A stretch of DNA of 64,000 nt from Streptomyces sp. NBC_00237. Lineage in GTDB: Bacteria > Actinomycetota > Actinomycetes > Streptomycetales > Streptomycetaceae. Each line of letters begins with the position of its first letter. Position 1 is the first letter of the stretch. Shown piece after piece: positions 53,198 through 60,973 of the stretch. The position numbers were made by a program, and so were the translations under genes. Under the pieces are notes generated by a model, which was not told the origin of the DNA, made no database searches, and saw nothing but the letters and a program-made list of their open reading frames with translations. The stretch is from positions 2,170,001 through 2,234,000 of the forward strand of contig NZ_JAPEMT010000002.1 in assembly GCF_026342435.1 (NCBI RefSeq). Reading direction: 5' to 3'.

Positions 53198-54172
53198 CTA
53201 TCGCAGCTTGGGGTCGAGGGCGTCGCGCACCGCGTCGCCGAGCATGATGAACGCGAGGACCGTGATGGCGAGCGCGCCGGCGGGCCACAGCAGCATGTGC
53301 GGCGCGTTGCGGACGTACGCCGAGGCCGACGAGATGTCGATGCCCCAGGAGACGGTCGGGGCCTTCAGGCCGACGCCGAGGTAGGACAGCGTCGCTTCGA
53401 GGGCGATGTACGTACCGAGGGCGATGGTCGCGACGACGATCACCGGCGCGACGGCGTTCGGGGTGATGTGGCGCAGCAGCATCCTCGGGTTGCCCGCGCC
53501 GAGTGCCCTGGCGGCCTGCACGTAGTCGTTCTGCTTGGCGGTGATGACCGAGCCCCGGGCGATGCGGGCGATCTGCGGCCAGCCGAGCAGCACGATGAAG
53601 GTGATCACCGGCCAGACGGTGGTGCCGGGGACGACCGAGAGGAAGACCAGGCCGCCGAGGACCACGGGGATGGCGAAGAAGACGTCCGTGATGCGCGACA
53701 GCAGCGAGTCGAACCAGCCGCCGAAGAAGCCCGCGAGGCCGCCCAGGAGGCTGCCGATCAGGGCGACGCCGACGGTGGCGCAGACGCCGACGGTGACCGA
53801 GGCCCTGGCTCCGTAGACGGTACGGGTGTACACGTCGCAGCCCTGGCCGTTGAAGCCGAAGGGGTGGCCCGGCTGGGAGCCCTGCTGGGCCTTGGCCAGG
53901 TCGCAGGCGAGCGGGTCGCCCGACGCGATGACGGAGGGCCACAGCGAGATGAACACCAGGAAGGCGATGATCAGCCCGGAGAGCAGGAAGACGGGGTTGC
54001 GGCGCAGGTCGTGCCAGGCGTCGGACCACAGGCTGCGGGCCTTGTCGCCGCCCTTCTCGGGTCCTGGCGGCTGTTCCAGGCTGGTGCCCTCGGCGACGGC
54101 GAGATCCATCGCGCCGCCCGCTCCGGCACCGGAGATCGCGAGGTCGTCTTTGCGGGGAGTGGGCTCAGGCAT
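53198..54172 (-). CDS. Oligopeptide ABC importer permease (OppC/DppC-type)
   Basis: 324 residues. Cytoplasmic N-terminal ~70 residues (including LEQPPGPEKGGD), then six transmembrane helices of the BPD_transp_1 fold with the EAA loop ALGAGNPRMLLRHITPN near 220 that contacts the ATPases. The ATG at 54172 overlaps the permease B stop by 8 nt. Confidence 0.92.
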   Translation of the reverse strand: MPEPTPRKDDLAISGAGAGGAMDLAVAEGTSLEQPPGPEKGGDKARSLWSDAWHDLRRNPVFLLSGLIIAFLVFISLWPSVIASGDPLACDLAKAQQGSQPGHPFGFNGQGCDVYTRTVYGARASVTVGVCATVGVALIGSLLGGLAGFFGGWFDSLLSRITDVFFAIPVVLGGLVFLSVVPGTTVWPVITFIVLLGWPQIARIARGSVITAKQNDYVQAARALGAGNPRMLLRHITPNAVAPVIVVATIALGTYIALEATLSYLGVGLKAPTVSWGIDISSASAYVRNAPHMLLWPAGALAITVLAFIMLGDAVRDALDPKLR

Positions 54173-55088
54173 ACCGGATCCTCGGGTCGAGAACGGCGTA
54201 CAAGAGGTCGACGATCAGGTTGGCCACCAGATAGACGAGGACCAGGATGGTCACGAAGCCGACGACGGTCTGTGAGCTCTGGCGCAGGATGCCCTGGTAG
54301 AGCTGGTAGCCGACGCCGTGGATGTTGAAGATGCGCTCGGTGACGATCGCGCCGCCCATCAGGGCGCCGACGTCGGTGCCGATGAAGGTGACCACCGGGA
54401 TCAGGGAGTTGCGCAGCAGGTGCCGGGAGATCACCCGGCGGCGCGGCAGGCCCTTGGCGACGGCGGTGCGGACGTAGTCGGCGCGGGCGTTCTCCGCGAC
54501 GGAGGTGCGGGTCAGGCGGGTGACGTACGCCAGCGAGACGGACGCCAGCACCAGTCCCGGCAGCAGGAGTTCGTCGAAGGTGGCCGACGGGGAGACCGCC
54601 GGTTTCACCCAGCCCCACTTCACGCCGAACAGCAGCTGGAGCAGCAGACCGGTGACGAAGGTGGGGATCGAGATGACGATCAGGGTGAGCAGGAGGACCC
54701 CGGTGTCGACGGGGCGGCCCCGGCGCAGGCCGGTGAGGACGCCGAGGCTGATGCCGATGACGACCTCGAAGACGATGGCGACGAGGGTGAGCCGGGCGGT
54801 CACCGGGAAGGCGGTGCTCATCAGCTCGGTGACCTTCTGGCCGTTGAAGGCGCGGCCGAAGTCACCGGTGAAGACGTTGCCGAGGTAGGTGAGGTACTGC
54901 TGCCAGACCGGCTTGTCGAGGCCGAAGTCCGCCTTGAGCTGTGCGGCGACCGCGGGGTCGCACTTGCGGTCGCCGCACAGGCCCGCGATGGGGTCGCCCA
55001 TGACGTTGACCATCAGGAAGATCAGCAGGGTGGCGCCGAAGAAGACCGGGATCATCTGGAGCAGACGCCGGATCACATAACGTCCCAT
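54165..55088 (-). CDS. Oligopeptide ABC importer permease (OppB/DppB-type)
   Basis: 307 residues, six transmembrane helices; starts MGRYVIRRLLQMIPVFFGAT as is usual for the B permease, with EAA loop AVAKGLPRRRVISRHLLRNS near 200 and the helix FIGTDVGALMGGAIVTERIF. The extracytoplasmic loop after helix 1 carries CGDRKCDPAVAAQL, where two Cys may form a disulfide. ATG 55088 with AGGAG upstream; 61 nt after the binding-protein gene. Confidence 0.92.
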   Translation of the reverse strand: MGRYVIRRLLQMIPVFFGATLLIFLMVNVMGDPIAGLCGDRKCDPAVAAQLKADFGLDKPVWQQYLTYLGNVFTGDFGRAFNGQKVTELMSTAFPVTARLTLVAIVFEVVIGISLGVLTGLRRGRPVDTGVLLLTLIVISIPTFVTGLLLQLLFGVKWGWVKPAVSPSATFDELLLPGLVLASVSLAYVTRLTRTSVAENARADYVRTAVAKGLPRRRVISRHLLRNSLIPVVTFIGTDVGALMGGAIVTERIFNIHGVGYQLYQGILRQSSQTVVGFVTILVLVYLVANLIVDLLYAVLDPRIRYA

Positions 55089-55149
55089 GACTGGGGGCTC
55101 CTGAGGTCGTCGTTACTCGTCGTTGCGGTGAACTCGCCTGCGGTGGGCG

Positions 55150-56769
55150 TCAGTTGACCTTGATCTCGCTGTAGACGGGGATGCTGAAGGGGTTCAGCGC
55201 CACGTCGGAGACCCGCTCGGAGTAGGCCACGCTGCCGTTCTGGTACCAGAGCGGGATGGCGGCCATCTCGTCGGCGACGACCTGTTCGGCCTTCTGGTAC
55301 GTCTCGACGGCCTTGGCGGTGTCGACCTCGCCGTTGGCCTGGTTCATGAGCTTGTCGAAGTCCTTGTTGGACCACTTGCCGTCGTTGGACGAGGCGTCCG
55401 TGTAGTACAGCGGCTCCAGGAAGTTCTGGATCAGCGGGTAGTCCATCTGCCAGCCCGCCCGGAAGGGGCCGTCCATCTCCTGCTTGGAGACCTTGTTGCG
55501 GTAGTCGGCGAAGGTGCCGACGGGGTTGCCGACGCACGCCGTGTTGTTGCCGAGTGCGTTGTTGATGCTGTTGCAGACCGCGTCGACCCACTCCTTGTGG
55601 GAGCTGTCCGCGTTGTACGTGATCTTCAGCTGGCCGCCGGGGATGCCGCCGCCCTCGGTGATGAGCTTCTTGGCCTCGGCCGCGTTGTAGTCGCAGGAGG
55701 CGCCGCACAGCCCGGCCTTGTATCCGCCCTCCGTCTTGAGGACAGGGGAGGTCCAGTCGGTGGCGGGGGTGCGGGTGTTGTGGAAGATCGTCTCGGTGAT
55801 CTGCTTGCGGTTGATCGCCATGGAGAGGCCCTTGCGGACCTTGACGGCGCCCTCGGTCTTCCACTCCGGCTTGTAGAAGGGGAACGCGAGGGTCTGGATG
55901 ATGCCGGCGGGCGGGCTGGCGTAGCGGCCGTTCACGTCGTTCTTGACGTTCTGGAGCTGGGCGGCGGGGACGTCGTCGAGGAGGTCGAGGTTCCCGGCGA
56001 CGAGGTCGTTGTAGGCGACGCCGTTCTCGGTGTAGACCTTCAGGTCGACGCCGTTGTTCTTCGCCTTGTCCGCGCCCGGGTACTCCTCCCACTTCTTGAG
56101 GTTCATCACCGAACCCTTGGCGTAGTTGTCCACGGTGTACGGGCCGTTGCCGACCGGCTTGGACAGCCAGGCGTCGCGGTCGTCGAAGAACGCCTTGGGC
56201 AGCGGGGCGAAGGCGGCGTAGCCGAGGGTCTCGGGCCAGGTGGAGAACTTCTGCTTGAGCTTGACCGTGAAGGTCTTCTCGTCGACGACCTTGAGCCCGG
56301 AAAGGGTCTCGGCGGTGGCGTTGCCCTGCTCCGGGTGCACCTTGTCGTAGCCCTCGATGTAGCCGAAGAAGTACGCGCCCTTCTGCTTGTTCTTGAGGTG
56401 GGCGGCGTAGTTCCAGGCGTTCACGAAGGACTCGGCGGTGACCTTCTCGCCGTTGGAGAACTTCCAGTCCTTGAGCTTGACGGTGAAGTTCTGCGCGTCG
56501 GTCGTCTCGATCTTCTCGGCGACCATGTCCTCGGCGGCGCCCGTCCTCGGGTTGTACCGCTTGAGGCCGCGCGTGACCATGTCGAGGACCTTGCCGCCCT
56601 GCACCTCGGTGGTGTTCGCGGGCTCCAGGGGGTTCTGCGGGTCGCCCCACCAGGCGCTGAGCACGCCCTCCCCGCTGCTGCCGCTGCTGCCGCCGCCACC
56701 GCAGGCGGTCGCGGCGAGAGCGACGGCGGCCGCGGCTGCGGCCCACTTGGCGTGCCTGGCTCCGCGCAT
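55150..56769 (-). CDS. Oligopeptide-binding lipoprotein (SBP family 5)
   Basis: 539 residues. Signal peptide with lipobox ATAC (Cys near residue 22) followed by GGGGSSGSSG; the rest is the SBP_bac_5 fold, with the family phrases DMVTRGLKRYNPRTGAAED, FTVKLKDWKFSNGEKVTAES and a C-terminal EQVVADEMAAIPLWYQNGS. Anchored outside, it captures peptides and delivers them to the permeases. First gene of the five-gene operon; ATG 56769 follows TAGGAGG with 7-nt spacing. By gene order this operon corresponds to the importer beside bldK (the SCO5117-SCO5121 set in S. coelicolor). Confidence 0.92.
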   Translation of the reverse strand: MRGARHAKWAAAAAAVALAATACGGGGSSGSSGEGVLSAWWGDPQNPLEPANTTEVQGGKVLDMVTRGLKRYNPRTGAAEDMVAEKIETTDAQNFTVKLKDWKFSNGEKVTAESFVNAWNYAAHLKNKQKGAYFFGYIEGYDKVHPEQGNATAETLSGLKVVDEKTFTVKLKQKFSTWPETLGYAAFAPLPKAFFDDRDAWLSKPVGNGPYTVDNYAKGSVMNLKKWEEYPGADKAKNNGVDLKVYTENGVAYNDLVAGNLDLLDDVPAAQLQNVKNDVNGRYASPPAGIIQTLAFPFYKPEWKTEGAVKVRKGLSMAINRKQITETIFHNTRTPATDWTSPVLKTEGGYKAGLCGASCDYNAAEAKKLITEGGGIPGGQLKITYNADSSHKEWVDAVCNSINNALGNNTACVGNPVGTFADYRNKVSKQEMDGPFRAGWQMDYPLIQNFLEPLYYTDASSNDGKWSNKDFDKLMNQANGEVDTAKAVETYQKAEQVVADEMAAIPLWYQNGSVAYSERVSDVALNPFSIPVYSEIKVN

Positions 56770-56784
56770 GGAGTGCCTCCTAGA

Positions 56785-56806
56785 GTCCCAAAGACGACTT
56801 AGGGAC
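56785..56806 (-). promoter_or_regulatory. Imperfect palindrome in the leader of the importer operon
   Basis: GTCCCAAAG-ACGA-CTTAGGGAC: 9-bp arms with one mismatch, 16 bp upstream of the binding-protein start. Could be an operator or a translational hairpin. Confidence 0.4.
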
Positions 56807-56923
56807 CCATATCACCCCATTTGGCATGGTGTCGCATCTTCACTGCGGCCATCTGCCCACGGACCGGACGCCGCCCCAACCCACGCGCCGGGCGCTCCCT
56901 CACCGCACGGACCGGGCGCCCCC

Positions 56924-57670
56924 TCACCACACCGGCCGGACGCCCCCTCGCCCCGCCTCGGCGAAACCGCACTGCGCGGCCGCACGCTTCAGGGGCTCGG
57001 CCCACCGCGAGAGTTCACCGACGACCGACCGGGGGCCGATGATCGTGAGCGCCCCCACGAAGCGCGCGCCGCTCCTGATGACGGTCGCCAGCGATTCCCA
57101 CTCGCCGCAGCGGTGACTCGCCACGCCCGCGCCGCGAATGGCCGCCACGTGACGGGGCGAGAGCTGGTGTTCCGGCGGCAGCCAGTGATGCGGCGTCACC
57201 TTCCCCGGCATGAGCGCGAGCATGGCCCGCCCCGCCGCCGTCCTCTTCGGCTGCTGGTGGGCCAGCTGCTCCAGTACGGGTGCCAGGGTGGCGGGAGGCC
57301 CTGTGATGTCGACCAGATTGCAGAGGAGGTTCGGACCGGGGAGCACCTGTGGCACGTGCAGGGCCACCGCGGAGGCACCGGCCTGCCGCTGGAGGTTCCG
57401 CAGAACCTCCCTGGTCGTTCGCAGGACGAGGGGGCCGGTGGCGGACGGTGGTACGACCGCGCGACTTCCGTCCGTCGAGGCGAGCCGGTACATCCCGTAC
57501 TTGGGGCGTACGACAAGGCCGCGGGCCGTGGCCTGGGCGAGCAGCTTGTTGGCCTGCGAGGAGCTCAGCCCGGCGCGGTCCGCGATCTCCGCCAGCCGCA
57601 GGGGGCCGGGATGCTCACGCTCCAGGGCGAGCATCGCCGTCAGCAGATCGAACCCCCGGGCGGCGCTCAT
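56924..57670 (-). CDS. IclR-type transcriptional regulator, divergent from the biarylitide-like cluster
   Basis: 248 residues. An IclR-type winged HTH occupies about 8-65: GFDLLTAMLALEREHPGPLR, LAEIADRAGLSSSQANKLLA, then AQATARGLVVRPKYGMYRLA. The C-terminal part (about 85-235) has IclR effector-domain-like phrases (RTAAGRAMLALMPGKVTPHH; SLATVIRSGARFVGALTIIG) where the invariant Cys and charge pattern are weak, so the effector may be unusual. ATG 57670 start, 403 bp from the divergent pentapeptide gene; candidate operator at 57902-57921. Probably the local regulator of the cluster, but the importer operon on the same strand is another possible target. Its 3' end overlaps GC-rich imperfect repeats. 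Confidence 0.8.
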   Translation of the reverse strand: MSAARGFDLLTAMLALEREHPGPLRLAEIADRAGLSSSQANKLLAQATARGLVVRPKYGMYRLASTDGSRAVVPPSATGPLVLRTTREVLRNLQRQAGASAVALHVPQVLPGPNLLCNLVDITGPPATLAPVLEQLAHQQPKRTAAGRAMLALMPGKVTPHHWLPPEHQLSPRHVAAIRGAGVASHRCGEWESLATVIRSGARFVGALTIIGPRSVVGELSRWAEPLKRAAAQCGFAEAGRGGVRPVW

Positions 57671-58073
57671 ATCGCCTCATGACCGAACGTCACCCACGCG
57701 AGAACACTCGACGACCGAGCGCCGAAACCGACCAACCCCATGTCATCCGCCTTGTGTTAGCCATGATCACCAGGTCACGGGCGGAGCACGGCTCTCTTCG
57801 TGGGAGACCCTCACTCCGCTCTGAAGCCTCAGTCTCCGCATATGCCGCTCCAGCGCAACGGTACGAAACGGGCAATAGCCACTCCGGCGTTTGGGGGCGG
57901 GGTTTTCCGTGGGGGGAAAACTTGGCACGGTTCTTCAACTACCTCTTGCGCCCCGCCCGTCGGCGTCAGATGGTTACTGCATTCCCGGCGAGCAGTCGGC
58001 CGGGGAGTATGAATTCGACGGCGGTATTCCCCGCCTGACGAATGAGGGTTTCCTCATCGAAAGGAGACATACC
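57671..58073 (+). promoter_or_regulatory. Divergent control region of the pentapeptide cluster
   Basis: 403 bp without a convincing gene. GTTTTCC-GTGGGG-GGAAAAC (57902-57921) is a perfect 7-bp-arm inverted repeat suitable for a dimeric regulator such as the divergent IclR-type protein. ATGAGG-GTTT-CCTCAT (58042-58057) is a 6-bp hairpin ending 3 nt before the ribosome binding site and could influence translation. The region is less GC-rich than its surroundings. A -10/-35 pair could not be placed with confidence. Confidence 0.5.
58061..58067 (+). promoter_or_regulatory. Ribosome binding site of the 18-nt gene
   Basis: AAGGAGA, 6 nt before ATG 58074. Near-perfect complement to the anti-SD; it is the main reason to call so short an open reading frame a gene. 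Confidence 0.8.
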
Positions 58074-58091
58074 ATGAGCTACCGTCACTGA
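58074..58091 (+). CDS. bytA: Biarylitide-type RiPP precursor pentapeptide MSYRH
   Basis: Five codons and a TGA encode MSYRH, among the shortest possible genes. Biarylitide precursors (bytA; first described as MRYYH in Planomonospora) are pentapeptides of the pattern M-x-Y-x-H/W/Y encoded immediately upstream of a P450 (bytO) that joins the aromatic side chains of residues 3 and 5. Here Tyr-3 and His-5 are present, with Ser-2 and Arg-4 as the variable positions. A strong ribosome binding site lies at the right distance, a stem-loop follows the stop, and the P450 gene starts 111 nt downstream. An upstream in-frame reading from TTG 57891 would give a 66-residue protein ending in the same pentapeptide; it lacks a ribosome binding site. 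Confidence 0.85.
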   Translation: MSYRH

Positions 58092-58102
58092 TTTACAGAC
58101 AT

Positions 58103-58136
58103 TGTGGCTGCGGGTGCCTTCGTGCCCGCAGCCACA
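58103..58136 (+). terminator. Stem-loop between the precursor and P450 genes
   Basis: TGTGGCTGCGGG (58103-58114) pairs perfectly with CCCGCAGCCACA (58125-58136) around a 10-nt loop, starting 12 nt after the pentapeptide stop. As a partial terminator or RNA-stabilising hairpin it would give more precursor than enzyme transcript. Confidence 0.7.
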
Positions 58137-58202
58137 TCTGCATGCCCATGGCCGGGAATACTGCGTCGAACCGGGTAATCGCACACAGGAAGGGTGAACC
58201 GC

Positions 58203-59357
58203 GTGCCGCACCCTCTTTACGAACCACTGGCTCCCGAGACAATTGCCAATCCATATCCCCATTACCGGAAAATGCGGGAGCACCAGAACGTCCACTGGCA
58301 CTCGTCGCTGGACGCCTGGGCGGTCACCGGGCACGCCGAGTGCCGTCAGGTGCTGGGCGACACCACCGCCTTCGGGTCCGACTTCCGCCGGGTCGGCGAA
58401 GAGGTCCCCGACTCCTCGCTGAACATCCAGGCCCTGGACCCGCCCGAGCACGGACCGGTACGGCACCTCCTGGTGGCGGCGCTGCACGACGAGCCCCCCG
58501 CCGCGATGGCGGACCGGGTGGCGCGCATCGGCTCCTCCCACGTGTCACGTCTCCCCCGGCCGGGGCGCGTCGACCTCGTCGCCGACTTCGCCCGGCCCGT
58601 CGCGCTGGAGACCATGTGCGCGTTCCTCGGGGTCGAGCCGCCGGAGGGCGAGAAGTTCGAAGAGATGTCGAACGCCATCGTGCGGAGCATGGACGGCGGG
58701 CTCGACCCGCAGCGCGTGGAGCCGGGCATCGTCGCACGGCAGCAGTTGAGCAGCCTGGTCGCGCAGTGGCTTGCGGAAGGCGACGCATCGGGGTTCATCG
58801 GGGCCGCGCGCAGGGCGAACCTGCGCGAGCCGACGGTTTCGTCGAGCGTGCTGGAGAACTCGCTGCGCGCCGTTCTGCACGCCGGATACGAGTCGGTGAG
58901 CCGACTGCTCGGAAACGCCATAGCCCGTTACGTCGCCGATCAGGAACTCTTCCGTCAGCACTGCGCGGCGGATCCGGACGGCCTGGCGGACGAGCTGATC
59001 CGCCTCGACGGACCCGTCCAGGCCGACGCCAGGGTCTGCGTGCAGGACACACTGGTCGGCGGGCAGGAGATCCGGCGCGGCCAGATCGCCGTGCTGTTCC
59101 TCGGAGCCGCGAACCGCGACCCGGCGGTGTTCCCCCGGCCCGACGACATCGACCTCGGCCGACGGCGGGGAACGCACCTCGGATTCGGCAGAGGAGCGCA
59201 CGCCTGCCTGGGTGCCCAATTCGCCCTTCTCCAGCTGAAAGCGGTCCTGACCGCTCTGAACGAGTCGGCGCTCCGCTTCTCCCTGGCGGAAAGCCCCGTG
59301 TACGAGCAGACAGCCACACTCAGAGGTCTGCAGCATTTGACTGTTTCGGTTTCCTGA
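58203..59357 (+). CDS. bytO: Cytochrome P450 of biarylitide cluster (BytO-like cross-linking enzyme)
   Basis: 384 residues. I-helix oxygen-binding region HAGYESVSRLL (A-G-x-E-S; Ser in place of the usual Thr), K-helix ExxR as ELIR in DELIRLDGPVQ, and the heme loop FGRGAHACLGAQFA with axial Cys near 335. No signal peptide or membrane anchor, so a soluble class I bacterial P450 needing a ferredoxin and reductase encoded elsewhere. Expected reaction: oxidative C-N or C-C coupling of Tyr-3 with His-5 in MSYRH. GTG 58203 is preferred: AGGAAGGG (58187-58194) is 8 nt upstream; GTG 58194 overlaps it. It is followed after 46 nt by the aminopeptidase gene, likely the same transcript. Confidence 0.88.
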   Translation: MPHPLYEPLAPETIANPYPHYRKMREHQNVHWHSSLDAWAVTGHAECRQVLGDTTAFGSDFRRVGEEVPDSSLNIQALDPPEHGPVRHLLVAALHDEPPAAMADRVARIGSSHVSRLPRPGRVDLVADFARPVALETMCAFLGVEPPEGEKFEEMSNAIVRSMDGGLDPQRVEPGIVARQQLSSLVAQWLAEGDASGFIGAARRANLREPTVSSSVLENSLRAVLHAGYESVSRLLGNAIARYVADQELFRQHCAADPDGLADELIRLDGPVQADARVCVQDTLVGGQEIRRGQIAVLFLGAANRDPAVFPRPDDIDLGRRRGTHLGFGRGAHACLGAQFALLQLKAVLTALNESALRFSLAESPVYEQTATLRGLQHLTVSVS

Positions 59358-59403
59358 ACCCACCAGGACCACCGGCCGAGCAAGCAGAAGGAGTACAGGT
59401 AAC

Positions 59404-60870
59404 GTGCGAGCCGTCACCATGGGCAAGGCCGGAATAGTCGGGGCCGCTTTGCTGGCATGTCTGTCCGTGCAAACGGTCGGCGCTGCGGAATCCAAGAACA
59501 CCGGTACCGAAAAGGCGAAGCCCCAGAGCTATCCGCTCGCCGACCGGCTGGCCGCCGGAGTGGAAAAGCGGGGCACGTTCCGTCACTTGCGCGAATTCCA
59601 GCGCATCGCCGACAGCAGCGGCGGAAACCGAGGTTACAACCGTATCGGATTTGATCGTTCCGTCTCCTATGTGAAGGGCGAACTGGAAAAGGCGGGCTAT
59701 CGGGCCTTCGAGCAGAAAGTCCCCTACACGGACTTCGACATCGATACGGAGACCCTGTCCGTGAAGGGAGCGGGAGAGGGCCTGCACGACGTGCCGGTCT
59801 TCATGACCCGCTTCACGCCCTCCACCGGGCCCGACGGCACCCGGGCCCGCCTGGTCACGCCGAACGGGGACGGCTGTAAGGCCGCCGACTACGCGGGCGT
59901 CGACGTGGCGGGAGCGGTCGTGGTCCTGGCCCGCTCCACCTGCAAGTACGCGCTGCAACAGCAGGTCGCCGCCGAAGCCGGTGCGCGCGCCGTCCTCCTC
60001 TACGAACGCAGCCCCAAGCCGGACAACATCTCCCGCCTCTACGGCTTCACGCCGCCCGCGTACACGATTTCCCATGCCGTCGTGTCGCAGCGCGTCGGAG
60101 AGCGCATCGAACGCGCCGCCCGGAAGGGCGGGGTCGAGGTCGACCTCACGCTGCGCGGACGCGAGATCCGGCGGACGACCGTCAACCTCGTGGCGGAGAC
60201 GCGGGGCGGCGACCCGGACAACGTGGTCCTCATGGGAGCCCACCTCGACAGCGTGCCGGAGTCGGCCGGGATCAACGACAACGCCTCCTCGGCGTCGGCG
60301 GTGCTGGAAACGGCGATCAGCCTCGCTCCCCATCAGCGTGCGGTGAAGAACAAGGTGCGCTTCGTGTGGTGGGGCGCCGAAGAGCTGATCAACGTCGGCT
60401 CGCAGTACTACGTGGACAGCCTGAGCGAAGCGGAGCGGGGGCGCGTCAAAGCGGTGCTCAACGGCGAACTGCTGGGCTCCTCCAACTACGCCCGCTTCGT
60501 CTGGGACCCGGAGACCGGCGGCAGCCACGTCATCGCCGACGTCTTCGGCGGGTACTTCGACTCCCGCGGCCTGCCGTACGAGCGGGTGAACCCCAACACG
60601 ATCGGCTCCGACCACCTCGCCTTCCAGGCGATCGGCATACCCGTCGGGGGCGTCGACGGGGGGAACCTCGACATCAAGACCCCGGAGCAGCAGGCTCGTT
60701 ACGGCGGCCAGGCCGGGGAGATGTTCGACTCCTGCTACCACCAGACCTGCGATGTGCTCACGAGCATCAACAGGCCCGTGCAGGAGGCCAATTCCACCGC
60801 CCTCGCCTGGGTGCTGGGCCGCCTGGCCACCTACGACGGAGACGTCACCGCCGCGAAGAGCACCTCCTAG
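59404..60870 (+). CDS. Secreted M28 aminopeptidase with PA domain, linked to the pentapeptide cluster
   Basis: 488 residues. Sec signal peptide (about 1-28; GIVGAALLACLSVQTVGAAE), then an M28 zinc peptidase interrupted by a PA domain (about 130-230). Metal and catalytic residues: AHLDSV near 281 (His, Asp), GINDNASSASA (bridging Asp), WWGAEELI (catalytic and ligand Glu), LNGELLGSSN where most M28 enzymes have Asp in place of the Glu, and final His in CYHQTCD. Cleaves N-terminal residues from peptides outside the cell. GAAGGAG lies 10 nt before GTG 59404. Being 46 nt behind the P450, it could trim Met-Ser from cross-linked MSYRH to leave a cyclic YRH core, or it may act on other peptides for the adjacent importers. 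Confidence 0.88.
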   Translation: MRAVTMGKAGIVGAALLACLSVQTVGAAESKNTGTEKAKPQSYPLADRLAAGVEKRGTFRHLREFQRIADSSGGNRGYNRIGFDRSVSYVKGELEKAGYRAFEQKVPYTDFDIDTETLSVKGAGEGLHDVPVFMTRFTPSTGPDGTRARLVTPNGDGCKAADYAGVDVAGAVVVLARSTCKYALQQQVAAEAGARAVLLYERSPKPDNISRLYGFTPPAYTISHAVVSQRVGERIERAARKGGVEVDLTLRGREIRRTTVNLVAETRGGDPDNVVLMGAHLDSVPESAGINDNASSASAVLETAISLAPHQRAVKNKVRFVWWGAEELINVGSQYYVDSLSEAERGRVKAVLNGELLGSSNYARFVWDPETGGSHVIADVFGGYFDSRGLPYERVNPNTIGSDHLAFQAIGIPVGGVDGGNLDIKTPEQQARYGGQAGEMFDSCYHQTCDVLTSINRPVQEANSTALAWVLGRLATYDGDVTAAKSTS

Positions 60871-60901
60871 GCTCCGTACGTACGGAACACATACGTGAAA
60901 A

Positions 60902-60944
60902 GGCCCCGCCCCCGTCCCGAGAGTCTCGGGACGGGGGCGGGGCC
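60902..60944. terminator. Perfect 19-bp bidirectional hairpin terminator
   Basis: Arms 60902-60920 and 60926-60944 around GAGTC. It ends the pentapeptide cluster on the plus strand and the bldK-like operon on the minus strand. Confidence 0.8.
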
Positions 60945-60973
60945 GAAGAACGTGGCAACGAGGGTGCGGAGGG

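Noticed and set aside
57690..57938. 82-codon minus-strand frame in the control region of the pentapeptide cluster
   Set aside because: No ribosome binding site, no family resemblance, and it covers the palindrome 57902-57921.
58074..58091. Identity of the pentapeptide with the known BldK signal
   Set aside because: The S. coelicolor BldK-associated factor was reported, as I recall, at about 655 Da, which does not match 692.3 (linear), 690.3 (cross-linked) or trimmed forms computed here.
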